A DNA stretch of 64,000 bases from Neoarius graeffei (Eukaryota; Chordata; Actinopteri; Siluriformes; Ariidae), in assembly GCF_027579695.1 (NCBI RefSeq), contig NC_083571.1, positions 39,459,443 through 39,523,442 on the forward strand, read 5' to 3'. Position numbers and translations under genes: made by a program. Below are positions 47,063 through 56,566 of this stretch, piece after piece. Under the pieces are notes generated by a model. It saw only the letters and a program-made list of their open reading frames with translations, was not told the origin of the DNA and made no database searches. The stretch's first letter is position 1; every line of letters begins with the position of its first letter.

Positions 47063-47434
47063 CTCATCTCATCATCTCTAGCCACTTTATCCTGTTCCAC
47101 AGCGTCGCAAGCAAGCTGGAGCCTATCCCAGCTGACGACAGGCGAAAGGCGGGGTACACCCTGGACAAGTCGCCAGGTCATCACAGGGCTGACACATAGA
47201 CACAGACAACCATTCACACTCACATTCACACCTACGGTCAATTTAGAGTCACCAGTTAACCTAACCTGCATGTCTTTGGACTGTGGGGGAAACCGGAGCA
47301 CCCGGAGGAAACCCATGCGGACACGGGGAGAACATGCAAACTCCACACAGAAAGGCCCTCGCCGGCCACGGGGCTCGAACCCGGACCTTCTTGCTGTAAG
47401 GCGACAGCGCTAACCACTACACCACCGTGCCGCC
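47063..47434 (-). mobile_element. tRNA-derived SINE, copy 2
   Basis: Minus strand head GGCGGCACGGTGGTGTAGTG, then GTTAGCGCTGTCGCC, box B GGGTTCGAGCCCC and a GATGATGAGATGAG tail. The element lies between direct repeats TGCACATGGTATT (47050-47062 and 47435-47447). Confidence 0.85.
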
Positions 47435-47447
47435 TGCACATGGTATT

Positions 47448-47825
47448 GTCTCATCTCATCACATTATCTCTAGCCGCTTTATCCTGTTCTACAGGGTCGC
47501 AGGCAAGCTGGAGCCTATCCCAGCTGACTACGGGCGAAAGGTGGGGTACACCCTGGACAGTCGCCAGGTCATCACAGGGCTGACACATAGACACAGACAA
47601 CCATTCACACTCACATTCACACCTACGGTCAAATTAGAGTCACCAGTTAACCTAACCTGCATGTCTTTGGACTGTGGGGGAAACCGGAGCACCCGGAGGA
47701 AACCCACACGGACACGGGGAGAACATGCAAACTCCACACAGAAAGGCCCTCGCCGGCCACGGGGCTTGAACCCGGACCTTTTTGCTGTAAGGCGACAGCG
47801 CTAACCACTACACCACCGTGCTGCC
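47448..47825 (-). mobile_element. tRNA-derived SINE, copy 3
   Basis: The same family and orientation as copy 2, from which only 13 bases separate it. The direct repeat TGCACATGATATT follows at 47826-47838, a third instance of the target. Confidence 0.85.
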
Positions 47826-47838
47826 TGCACATGATATT

Positions 47839-48139
47839 GTTTAAATATTTATTTCTTTTGCTTGTTTTCATGAAGGGTGATAATAATTCTGAAAGTGAGT
47901 ACAGAGCTCGGTTACAGAGAGCGGAATTACAGCAGAATACTTAGTCTCTCTCTGATTCTGAACATGAAGCAGTGAGATTGGATCTCTAACCATCAGAGCA
48001 CTGAATCCATTTTCACTCCCTCTCTTCCATGAATCCATCTCTCTCTCTCACACACACACACCCCTCTGAGAGAAAGATTAAAATATAATCACTTGTATCA
48101 TCTGTGTTTCATGACTCAGTGGAAGTAGCTGTGGTTCTG

Positions 48140-48174
<35 letters not shown>

Positions 48175-48449
48175 TATGGTAAGGGGCTGGACCAAAGTAA
48201 AAGCCATGACTTCTAACAATATAAACTCCACCCACAGGCAGCGTCAACAGGAATATCTGTTTTTATCTTTTCCTTTCTGAGATTCTCACCTGCTTCTCTT
48301 CCCTTTATTATTCCTTCATTCAGTTCTCACCTTCATTTCTTGAGGTGGAGTTTTGTCACCCCCCAGTGGTGGGAACACATGCTCATGGCAGTGTAAAGAG
48401 CATTATAAACCTAATACATTATATACACATTACACACACACTGATCATT
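47839..48449. other. Gene-free spacer
   Basis: CA runs near 48050 and 48150. No gene seen. Confidence 0.4.
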
Positions 48450-49380
48450 TTCTTAGGAACATTAACACTGGGTGTGGCTCTACTCACTTTGTTCTCAAAA
48501 CAGCCTCAGTTCTTCATGGCATTGATTCCACAAGATGTTGGAAATATTCCCTTGAGATTCTATTCCATGTTATCATGACTGCATCACGCAATTCCTGCAG
48601 ATTTTTCAGGTGAACGTTCATGCTGTGATTCTCCTGCTCGACCACACCCTAAAGGTGTTCTAATGGATTCAGATCAGGCAAGTGGGAAAGCCACCGAGCT
48701 CAGTGTCATGTTCATGAAACTAGTTTGAGAATGTTTGCTTTCTGTCATGGTGCATGATCATGCTGGAAGTAGACATTAGAAGATGGTAAACTGTGGCCAT
48801 GAAGGGATGCACACGATCAGCAACAATATTCAAATACACTGTTGCATTCAAGCCATGATGGACTTGTATTAATGGTCCAAAGTGTGTCAAGAGAACATTC
48901 CCCACACCATTACACCACCTCCACCAGCCTGTACGGTTGACACAAAGCAGGTTGGGTCCATTGATTCATGCTTTTGGTGCCAAATTCCGACCCTACCATC
49001 TGTGTTTCTCAGCAAGAAGAGAGATTCATCAGACGAGGCTGTTTTTCCAGTCTTCATCTGTCCAGTTTTGGTGAGTCTCTACCCACTGCAGTCTCAGCTT
49101 TTGGCTCTTGGCTTCTGCTGTTGTAGCTCATCCACCTCCAGGTTCAATGTATCGGGCATTCTCAGATGCTTTTCTGCTCACCACAATTGTGTAGAGCGAT
49201 TGTGAGTTACTGTAACCTTTCCTTCAGCTCAAAACAATCTGGCCATTCTCCTCCAACCTCTTATCAACAAGACGTTTCCATCCACAGAAATGCTGCTCAC
49301 CTCGTTTTTTTATTTATTGCACCATTCTGAGTAAACTCTAGAGAGCACAGCTGAAATCTGATCTCAGGCAAGAACGAGAC
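48450..49380 (-). pseudogene. Tc1/mariner relic with decayed transposase
   Basis: On the minus strand LTHFGPLIQVHHGLNATVYL, IVADRVHPFMATVYHL and, near 48650, the decayed DLNPLEHL-type end of a DDE transposase. The left border TTAGGAACATT and the wording of the 3' part match a widespread fish element whose ends read CACTTTATTAGGAACACC. A terminal fragment of the same family lies at 62965-63045. Many stops and shifts. Confidence 0.65.
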
Positions 49381-49698
49381 AACATTTCACTTTCTAAACT
49401 ACTTTGCTGGCATTAAAGGTCATAGGCAAAGGTTTTCAATTTATGCACATTTGAAACTTTATATGTTAAAAAACCCTCTGTAATTTTCTTCTGGTCCCAA
49501 GAAGTATTGTTAATAAGTAATAATTAAAATAAGTTAGAGCGGATCGCGGCGAATTTCTGCTCGGCGATTTTCGTGACCACTCGGCCCATGACATCATTCA
49601 TGGCAAACAAATCGCTTGAGCTGAGTCTACTTCCGTTTACTTGCATTGCCGTTCGGCTTGAGTGCAGATGTGCATTCAGGAATTTCCAAAGAAAAACC

Positions 49699-49854
49699 AT
49701 GCCTTATTGTTGTGCAGTGAACTGTAACAACAGGACCGGTTCAGGAAGAAGTTTTTACCTTTTTCCGAGAGAGGAGAAGAGGCAGAGAGAGTGGATTGTG
49801 TGTGTGAAGCGAGAGGGTTGGCAGCCAGGTAAATACGCCACTATATGCTCCAAT
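49699..49854 (+). pseudogene. THAP-domain exon, first part
   Basis: Starts MPYCCAVNCNNRTGSGRSFY, then LFPREEKRQREWIVCVKREG and WQPGKYATICSN. It holds the first two zinc cysteines (C-x4-C) and the C of the C-x2-H pair. The histidine lies in the second part, 6.7 kb away. The exon is broken at 49854 by the L2 insertion. Confidence 0.75.
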
Positions 49855-49864
49855 TATATAGTCC

Positions 49865-49899
49865 TTCCTGAACCAGTCCTGTTGTTACAGTTCACTGCA
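49865..49899 (-). repeat. Inverted copy of THAP exon sequence at the L2 5' junction
   Basis: This is the reverse complement of 49713-49747 with one mismatch. It lies between the broken THAP exon and the L2 body. It fits template switching or twin-priming repair during LINE insertion. Confidence 0.7.
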
Positions 49900-49910
49900 T
49901 TGTTGATCAC

Positions 49911-51431
49911 TTGAAGCCCTCAGGTTCTCCAGCGGATACTGTTCCTCCTCGACTTTTTGAGGAGGTTCTTTCAACTATTGGACCATCATTTACTGCTGTT
50001 ATAAACAGTAGTCTATCATCTGGAGTGGTGCCAGCTCAATTTAAACATGCTGTTGTGCAACCGTTGTTAAAGAAACCTGGACTAGATCCTGCTGTTGTGG
50101 CTAATTTCAGACCTATTTCCAAATTGTCTTTCCTATCTAAAATCTTGGAAAAGATTGTTTATTGTCAGCTCATGGACTTTATAAATGGACAGAACATTAT
50201 AGAGACTTTCCAGTCTGGTTTTAAAACATTACACAGCACCGAATCAGCGCTGCTAAGAGTTTTTAATGATATCTTTTTAGCTACTGACTCTGGCCATAGT
50301 GTTGTCCTTGTGCTCCTTGACTTGACAGCAGCCTTCGACACAGTAGACCATGACATCCTCATTGCTCGTCTGGAGCAGTGGGTGGGTGTCAGAGGCACAG
50401 CACTACAATGGTTCAGGTCGTATTTAACGCAGCGGTCTTTCTGTGTTAGCTTTGCTGATCATGTATCCTCCACTGTTCCTTTATTACATGGGGTTCCACA
50501 GGGTTCTGTGCTTGGCCCTCTTTTATTTTCTCTTTATCTACTCCCACTTGGCTCAATTCTTAGGAAGCATGGTATTTCTTTTCATTGCTATGCCGATGAC
50601 AGTCAGATTTATGTACCTCTTAAGAAGTCAGAATCCTACAGTATTAAGCTTCTGTTAGACTGTCTGGAAGACATCAAGGCTTGGATGTCTCTAAACTTCT
50701 TAAATTTTAATGAAAAAAAGACAGAAGTTATGGTTTTTAGTGGCTCTGCTGTGTCCCCCCTGGTTGACCTAGGCTACCTGGAACAGTTTTGTAGGCCAAT
50801 CATTAATAACCTGGGGGTTAAGGTGGACACTGACCTCAAATTTGACACCCAGATAAAAGCTGTGGTGAAGTCCAGCTTTTTCCAGTTAAGGCAGCTGGCT
50901 AAAATCAAACCAGTTCTTCAGAGGCGGCATTTTGAAATAGTAATCCACGCCTTTGTGACTACCCGGCTGGACTACTGTAACACCCTATATATGGGAGTTT
51001 GTGAGTCCTCCATTGCCCGTTTGCAATTAGTGCAAAATGCTGCCGCTCGCCTCTTAACAAACACCAGAAAGTATGACCACATTACACCTATTCTGGCCTC
51101 ACTGCACTGGTTACCTGTTCATTTTAGGATTCATTTTAAAATACTTTTGTTTGCTTTTAAAGCTTTAAATGGCCTTGCCCCACCATACCTCTCTGAGCTG
51201 CTACAACCCTACATTCCCAGCCATTCTCTTAGGTCAGCTGACCAGTTGCTTTTGGCTGTACCCCGAACCAGGTTAAAAAACAGAGGAGAACGTGCCTTTG
51301 CTGTAGCAGCCCCAAAATTGTGGAATGCTTTGCCACTCCACAGTAGACAAGCCCCATCTTTGTCTCTTTTTAAAACTATGATAAAAACCCACCTTTTTTA
51401 TTTGGCCTTTGGATACTGGATGGTGTGTTGA
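49911..51431 (+). CDS. L2-type reverse transcriptase ORF, 5'-truncated but open
   Basis: 506 residues without a stop. RT motifs: NFRPISKLSFLSKILEKIV (about 65-83), LLDLTAAFDTVDHD (135-148), GVPQGSVLGPLLFSLY (194-209) and the active-site CYADDSQIY (226-234). The C-terminal part has RLDYCNTLYMGV, LQLVQNAAARLL, DHITPILASLHWLPV and LWNALPLHSRQ. The endonuclease domain is missing through 5' truncation, so it cannot mobilise itself. It copied itself into the THAP exon. Long open frame and clean motifs suggest a young insertion. A translation start is nominal. Confidence 0.9.
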   Translation: MKPSGSPADTVPPRLFEEVLSTIGPSFTAVINSSLSSGVVPAQFKHAVVQPLLKKPGLDPAVVANFRPISKLSFLSKILEKIVYCQLMDFINGQNIIETFQSGFKTLHSTESALLRVFNDIFLATDSGHSVVLVLLDLTAAFDTVDHDILIARLEQWVGVRGTALQWFRSYLTQRSFCVSFADHVSSTVPLLHGVPQGSVLGPLLFSLYLLPLGSILRKHGISFHCYADDSQIYVPLKKSESYSIKLLLDCLEDIKAWMSLNFLNFNEKKTEVMVFSGSAVSPLVDLGYLEQFCRPIINNLGVKVDTDLKFDTQIKAVVKSSFFQLRQLAKIKPVLQRRHFEIVIHAFVTTRLDYCNTLYMGVCESSIARLQLVQNAAARLLTNTRKYDHITPILASLHWLPVHFRIHFKILLFAFKALNGLAPPYLSELLQPYIPSHSLRSADQLLLAVPRTRLKNRGERAFAVAAPKLWNALPLHSRQAPSLSLFKTMIKTHLFYLAFGYWMVC

Positions 51432-51529
51432 TGTGATGTAGAAGTGTTGGGTGGGTTATGAGTTTTTACTTATTTTATACTTATTTTACTGTTTTTACTT
51501 ATTTTATACTTATTTTACTTATTGCTGAT

Positions 51530-51832
51530 TGTAAGCGACCCTACGTGTGGGTGGAGCACAGAGGACGGCAGGACAGAGATCAGGTTTTATAAATTGGCTT
51601 TATTGCCACACTTTTCAGTCTAACAATACTTTTCACAGACACACACACAACTGGCGTCTGGTTCAGGGTTGAGCTCCATCTGCTCTCGCTCTCCCTCCTG
51701 ATATAGGGCGCAGTCACTGGGAAGACACACAAACAGGTTAATTGCTCTCAGGTGACGTGATTCTGCCACTTACCTTCCCTGACTCCGCCCTCCTGTCACA
51801 GACCGGCGCTTGACCACGCCCCCGCTGCCACA
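51530..51832 (-). repeat. 3' LTR of gypsy copy 2
   Basis: Minus strand. TATA-like CTATATCAG and an AATAAA (about 51599-51604 on the plus strand). The start of U3 after TG and the last ~100 bases are shared with copy 1 LTRs; the middle is not. Confidence 0.93.
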
Positions 51833-51849
51833 TAGCCCCACCACCCGAC

Positions 51850-54800
51850 TCAGGCCGGGCGGCCGTCCGGCCTGCAGCCGACTCCCCCCCCCCCTTGACG
51901 GGAGAGGAAGTCCGCCACGACCATCTGCGCCCCCGGCCTGTGGACCACCTTGAAATTAAAGGGTTGGAGCGCCAGATACCAACGGGTGATCTGCGCGTTG
52001 GCATCTTTCATGCGGTGGAGCCACTGGAGGGGCGCGTGGTCCGAACAGAGGGTGAAAGGGCGCCCCAGCAGGTAGTACCGGAGGGCGAGAACCGCCCACT
52101 TGATGGCCAGACACTCTTTCTCTATGGTGCTGTAGCGCCCCTCACGCACCGACAGCTTCCTGCTGATATACAGGACAGGGCGGTCCTCCCCCTCCACCTC
52201 CTGGGACAAAACCGCCCCCAGCCCTCTGTCTGACGCATCGGTCTGCAACATAAAAGGGAGAGAAAAGTCAGGGGAGTGTAGAAGTGGCCCCCCACACAGT
52301 GCAGCCTTTACCTCTGAGAAAGCCCGCTGGCACTGCTCCGTCCACTGGACCGGATCTGGTGCCCCCTTTTTAGTGAGATCAGTCAGCGGGCTGGTGACGT
52401 CCGAATAATTAGGTATAAACCTGCGATAATAGCCAGCCAGCCCCAGGAACTGTTTCACCCCCTTTTTGGTCTTGGGCCTCGGGCAGGCCGCAATTGCTGC
52501 CGTCTTATTAATTTGGGGACGCACCTGCCCGTTGCCCAAGTGGAAGCCCAGATACCATACTTCCACCCGCCCAATCGCACACTTCTTTGGGTTGGCTGTG
52601 AGCCCCGCTCGCCTCAGTGACCTAAGGACGGCCCTCAGATGTTCGAGGTGCCGCTGCCAGTCATTGCTATAGATGATTATGTCATCTAAATATGCTGCTG
52701 CATACGTGGCGTGAGGGCGGAGGACTCTGTCCATCAGCCGCTGAAACGTCGCGGGCGCCCCAAACAGCCCAAATGGAAGGGTGACGAATTGGTGTAAACC
52801 AAACGGTGTGGAAAAGCCCGTTTTTTCTCGGGATAGTGGAGTCAAGGGGATCTGCCAATATCCCTTCGTCAAATCCAGTGTCGAATAAAAGCGAGCAGTG
52901 CCGAGTCGATCGAGCAACTCATCAATACGAGGCATTGGGTACGCGTCGAATTTAGACACCGCGTTGACTTTTCTATAGTCCACACAGAACCGGACCGACC
53001 CGTCGGCCTTGAGTACCAAGACCACCGGGCTGCTCCAGTCACTGTAGGACTCCTCGACAATGCCCATTTCGAGCATGGTCTGAAGTTCTTCCCGAACCAC
53101 CTTTTTTTTGTGTTCGGGTAGCCTGTAAGGGCGGCTACGCACTACCACCCCCGGGGGCGTCTCTATGTGGTGCTCTATGAGGTTAGTGCAGCCGGGCAGG
53201 GGCGAGAACACATCCGAAAACTCGGTCTGCAACTGGGCGACCTCCGTGAGTTGGGTCGGGGAGAGGTGGTCTCCACAGGGGACCGGAGAGGTACGTGATG
53301 CCAATGTCCCTTTTTGAACCTCCGGCCCCAGCTCCGCCTTCTCTGGAACTACCGACACCAACGCCACGGGGACCTCCTCGTTCCAGAGTTTAAGCAGGTT
53401 GAGGTGGTAAATCTGTAGCGCCCCACCCCTGTCCGTTCGCCTCACCTCATAGTCGACGTCCCCAACTCGCCGTGTGACCTCAAAGGGTCCTTGCCACTTG
53501 GCGATCAATTTGGAGCTCGACGTGGGCAACAGTACGAGTACCTTATCTCCCGGAGTGAACTCTCTAAGGCACGTACCCTTGTTGTACAGGCGGGCTTGCC
53601 GTTCCTGGGCCTGCCGCAAATTCTCCTGAGTTAGGTGTGTGAGTGTGTGGAGTTTTGCGCGCAGGTCCATAACGTACTGAATTTCGTTCTTACTTTGTGA
53701 AGGTCCCTCCTCCCAATTTTCCCGCAGCACGTCCAGGATGCCGCGCGGCTTACGCCCATATAATAATTCAAACGGGGAGAACCCCGTGGAGGCTTGGAGG
53801 ACCTCTCGCACTGAGAACAGCAAGGGTTCGAGCCACTTATCCCAGTTACGTGCGTCCTCACTTACGAATTTTTTAATAATATTTTTGAGGGTGCGGTTGA
53901 ATCGTTCCACTAAACCGTCCGTTTGTGGGTGATACACGCTGGTGCGGATCGGCTTAATCCCCAATAACCCATACAGTTCGCGCAGTGTTCGTGACATAAA
54001 CGTAGTGCCTTGATCAGTCAGAATCTCTTTCGGGATTCCAACTCGGGAGATGACACGGAAGAGTGCCTCGGCAATACTGCGTGCTGAGATATTGCGCAGA
54101 GGCACTGCTTCCGGGTATCGCGTTGCATAGTCCACCAGAACTAATATAAAGCGGTACCCTCGTGCTGACCGATCTAATGGCCCGACGAGATCCATCCCAA
54201 TTCTCTCAAACGGGGTCTCGATTAACGGTAGAGGGCGCAAAGGCGCTTTTGGAATGGCCGCTGGGTTTACTAACTGGCATTCGCGGCATGCCGTACACCA
54301 CCTACGAACATCGCCGCGAATCCCCGGCCAATAGAAACGGGCCATTATTCGGGCTAGTGTTTTATCCTGCCCCAAGTGTCCGGCCATGGGATTAAAGTGA
54401 GCCACCTGGAATACCAATTCCCGGCGGCTCTTCGGAATTAAAAGCTGCGTGACTCGCTCTTTAGTTTGAGTGTCCTGCGTCACTCGGTATAATCTATCCT
54501 TCATAATCGCGAAGTAGGGGAAGGACAGGGTGGCGTTCGGCGGGAGCGTTTGACCATCGATTACTCTCACTTGGTCAAACGCATGCCGCAGAGTCTCGTC
54601 TCGCGACTGCTCTAATGGGAAATCCGCGAGGGATTCCCCAAGAGAGAGAGGAGGAGCCGGCGGCTCCTCACTCTGACGCGGAGATGACGTAGACGGCTCT
54701 GTGACAGCTGCTCCCGCCAAAGCGACACCGGGACCTCCCCCTGTCAAATGGCAGGACCCACTCTCGACTAGGCGCGTCATTAAACCCCGAAGTCCCGGCC

Positions 54801-56100
54801 AATCAGTCCCCAAAATTAGAGAGTGGGTAAGGCGAGGATTAACCGCCGCCTTCACTATAAATTTTTCCCCTCTGAAAATAATGTGGACCGACACCAAAGG
54901 GTAGCTGTGAACATCCCCGTGCACACATAACACCTTCACCCCTTGTGCTCCCCCCAATGCCTCGTTTTGAACCAGGCTTTGGCGAATTGAGGTCTGATTA
55001 CAACCAGAATCCACCAACGCCTGATATGTAGCCCCTTGGATACTCACCGGTATGCGATACGCTCCGGCCCGATCGAGGGCGGCCTCTGGCGCGTCGGGGA
55101 TCCAAACCACCGCGCCCACTTCCATTGCCGTGCACTGCTGCTGCAGGTGGCCCGGCTCCCCACAGCGCCAGCAAACCGGCCCGGGCTTTCCCTCTGCACC
55201 GGTGATCTGGGGCTCACTCACCTGAGGTGGGGGAGAGACAGACACAGAAGGGAGAAATGGGAGGGCACCGCGGGTGCGGCGGGCCGGCTGGGGGGGTGCC
55301 GGCCCCCGCCTCCGCGGAGGGGGAATGGGGCGAGGACAGGACACAGGAGGAGGGGGAGAGAGAGAGAGAGAAGAGGAGAGAAGAGAAGATGCCATCTGCT
55401 GTCCTGCCGCCGGGACAGCCGCCAGATGATCCTCCGCCAGCTCGACTGCCTGATCCAGCGACGCCGGGCGGTGGCACTGGACCCACTCCGCGGTTCCGGC
55501 TGGTAAGCGGGCGATGAACTGTTCCAGTACCACCTGGTCGACGATTCCCTCGGCGTCGCGATCGTTGGCCCTCAGCCACCGCCAGCAGGCATCCCGGAGC
55601 TGCTGGCCGAACACGAACAGCCGGCCAACTTCCTCCAGTCGCAGCGCGCGGAAGCGCTGGCGCTGTTGCTCCGGTGTGCGCCCCACGTGCTGGAGGACGG
55701 CCCGGCGAAGGTCCGCGTAGGCCAGCCGGCGGTCAGCGGGGAGCTGTAGCGCGGCCAGCTGTGCCTCTCCCGTGAGCAGGGGGAGGAGGCGCGCCGCGCG
55801 CTGCTCCATCGGCCACCCCGAGGCTTCGGCGACCTGTTCAAACAACGTGATGAATGCCTCGGGGTCGTCCTGCGGGCCCATCTTGGTGACAATGAGGGGA
55901 GACGGGCCCGCGGCCGGAGCGCTGGTGGACCCCGCCGACGCGAGGAGATGCCGGAACGCCTCGCGATCTTCCTGCTGGGCCAGCACCAGGGCTTCGAAGC
56001 GCTGCTCCTGCTCCTTTCGGAGCGTGACGAGTGCCTGGTGCTGGCTTTGCTGAGCCGTGGCGAGGGCGTGGACCAGATCGGCGAACGGGGAGGATTCCAT
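51850..56100 (-). CDS. Gag-pol polyprotein, intact, IN before RT
   Basis: From the ATG at 56100 (MESSPFADLV, 45 bases inside the LTR; the frame is also open upstream) this is 1416 residues. About 146-227 is a SCAN-like capsid segment (QRQRFRALRLEEVG, VVLEQFIARLPAGTAEWVQ). About 310-323 is the CCHC knuckle (CWRCGEPGHLQQQC), and about 363-366 the protease VDSG. About 568-605 is the HHCC integrase zinc module (HFNPMAGH, CTACREC). The integrase core has D637, D696 and E732 (DLVGPL, TDQG, ERFN), a D-D35-E spacing. RT follows (TLDLTKGYWQIPL, LPFGLFGAPATFQ, YLDDIIIYS), then RNase H (TDASDRGLGAVLS) to PGAQMVVADFLSRQ. The polyprotein would package, reverse transcribe and integrate the element. Gag and pol share one frame with no shift. 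Confidence 0.95.
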   Translation of the reverse strand: MESSPFADLVHALATAQQSQHQALVTLRKEQEQRFEALVLAQQEDREAFRHLLASAGSTSAPAAGPSPLIVTKMGPQDDPEAFITLFEQVAEASGWPMEQRAARLLPLLTGEAQLAALQLPADRRLAYADLRRAVLQHVGRTPEQQRQRFRALRLEEVGRLFVFGQQLRDACWRWLRANDRDAEGIVDQVVLEQFIARLPAGTAEWVQCHRPASLDQAVELAEDHLAAVPAAGQQMASSLLSSSLSLSPPPPVSCPRPIPPPRRRGPAPPQPARRTRGALPFLPSVSVSPPPQVSEPQITGAEGKPGPVCWRCGEPGHLQQQCTAMEVGAVVWIPDAPEAALDRAGAYRIPVSIQGATYQALVDSGCNQTSIRQSLVQNEALGGAQGVKVLCVHGDVHSYPLVSVHIIFRGEKFIVKAAVNPRLTHSLILGTDWPGLRGLMTRLVESGSCHLTGGGPGVALAGAAVTEPSTSSPRQSEEPPAPPLSLGESLADFPLEQSRDETLRHAFDQVRVIDGQTLPPNATLSFPYFAIMKDRLYRVTQDTQTKERVTQLLIPKSRRELVFQVAHFNPMAGHLGQDKTLARIMARFYWPGIRGDVRRWCTACRECQLVNPAAIPKAPLRPLPLIETPFERIGMDLVGPLDRSARGYRFILVLVDYATRYPEAVPLRNISARSIAEALFRVISRVGIPKEILTDQGTTFMSRTLRELYGLLGIKPIRTSVYHPQTDGLVERFNRTLKNIIKKFVSEDARNWDKWLEPLLFSVREVLQASTGFSPFELLYGRKPRGILDVLRENWEEGPSQSKNEIQYVMDLRAKLHTLTHLTQENLRQAQERQARLYNKGTCLREFTPGDKVLVLLPTSSSKLIAKWQGPFEVTRRVGDVDYEVRRTDRGGALQIYHLNLLKLWNEEVPVALVSVVPEKAELGPEVQKGTLASRTSPVPCGDHLSPTQLTEVAQLQTEFSDVFSPLPGCTNLIEHHIETPPGVVVRSRPYRLPEHKKKVVREELQTMLEMGIVEESYSDWSSPVVLVLKADGSVRFCVDYRKVNAVSKFDAYPMPRIDELLDRLGTARFYSTLDLTKGYWQIPLTPLSREKTGFSTPFGLHQFVTLPFGLFGAPATFQRLMDRVLRPHATYAAAYLDDIIIYSNDWQRHLEHLRAVLRSLRRAGLTANPKKCAIGRVEVWYLGFHLGNGQVRPQINKTAAIAACPRPKTKKGVKQFLGLAGYYRRFIPNYSDVTSPLTDLTKKGAPDPVQWTEQCQRAFSEVKAALCGGPLLHSPDFSLPFMLQTDASDRGLGAVLSQEVEGEDRPVLYISRKLSVREGRYSTIEKECLAIKWAVLALRYYLLGRPFTLCSDHAPLQWLHRMKDANAQITRWYLALQPFNFKVVHRPGAQMVVADFLSRQGGGGVGCRPDGRPA

Positions 56101-56126
56101 GGGGCTGCGGGTTTGGTGCTCCACTG

Positions 56127-56144
56127 TCCCGGGTTTCGGCACCA
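56127..56144 (-). promoter_or_regulatory. Primer binding site for tRNA-Phe (copy 2)
   Basis: Minus strand TGGTGCCGAAACCCGGGA, one base from the 5' LTR, matching 18 bases of the tRNA-Phe 3' end complement. Confidence 0.75.
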
Positions 56145-56145
56145 C

Positions 56146-56448
56146 TGTAAGCGACCCTACGTGTGGGTGGAGCACAGAGGACGGCAGGACAGAGATCAGG
56201 TTTTATAAATTGGCTTTATTGCCACACTTTTCAGTCTAACAATACTTTTCACAGACACACACACAACTGGCGTCTGGTTCAGGGTTGAGCTCCATCTGCT
56301 CTCGCTCTCCCTCCTGATATAGGGCGCAGTCACTGGGAAGACACACAAACAGGTTAATTGCTCTCAGGTGACGTGATTCTGCCACTTACCTTCCCTGACT
56401 CCGCCCTCCTGTCACAGACCGGCGCTTGACCACGCCCCCGCTGCCACA
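56146..56448 (-). repeat. 5' LTR of gypsy copy 2
   Basis: No difference from the other LTR was found by eye over its length. Confidence 0.93.
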
Positions 56449-56566
56449 CTGATTTTATTCATTTATTTATTTTTGTCTACTGTTTACTGTTGTGGTGTAC
56501 AGCACTTTGGAAACCCTGTGTTTGTTAAAATTGTGCTATATAAATAAAGTGGATTGGATTGGATTG

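Larger units (their letters stand above)
51530..56448 (-). mobile_element. Gmr1-like Ty3/gypsy LTR retrotransposon, copy 2 (intact)
   Basis: Two 303-bp LTRs (51530-51832, 56146-56448) that read as identical, TG..CA ends and an exact 5-bp duplication CTGAT (51525-51529, 56449-56453) inside the L2 3' UTR. The gag-pol frame is unbroken. Together these suggest a recent insertion that may still be mobile. No envelope-like frame exists. Confidence 0.96.
49905..56566 (+). mobile_element. L2-type LINE, 5'-truncated, split by gypsy copy 2
   Basis: The ORF at 49911-51431, a 3' UTR to 51529, then after the gypsy element the UTR resumes at 56449: CTGATTTTATTC, GGTGTACAGCACTTTGG and TGTGCTATATAAATAAAG, then a GGATT repeat tail to 56566. 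The AATAAA and ACAGCACTTTGG end are typical of fish L2 elements. Confidence 0.88.

Noticed and set aside
47400-47434. tRNA gene on the minus strand
   Set aside because: It is a SINE head; the same sequence recurs twice in the window within full SINE copies.
51530-56448. An envelope gene in the gypsy element (retrovirus)
   Set aside because: Only 17 bases separate the gag-pol stop from the 3' LTR, so there is no room for one.
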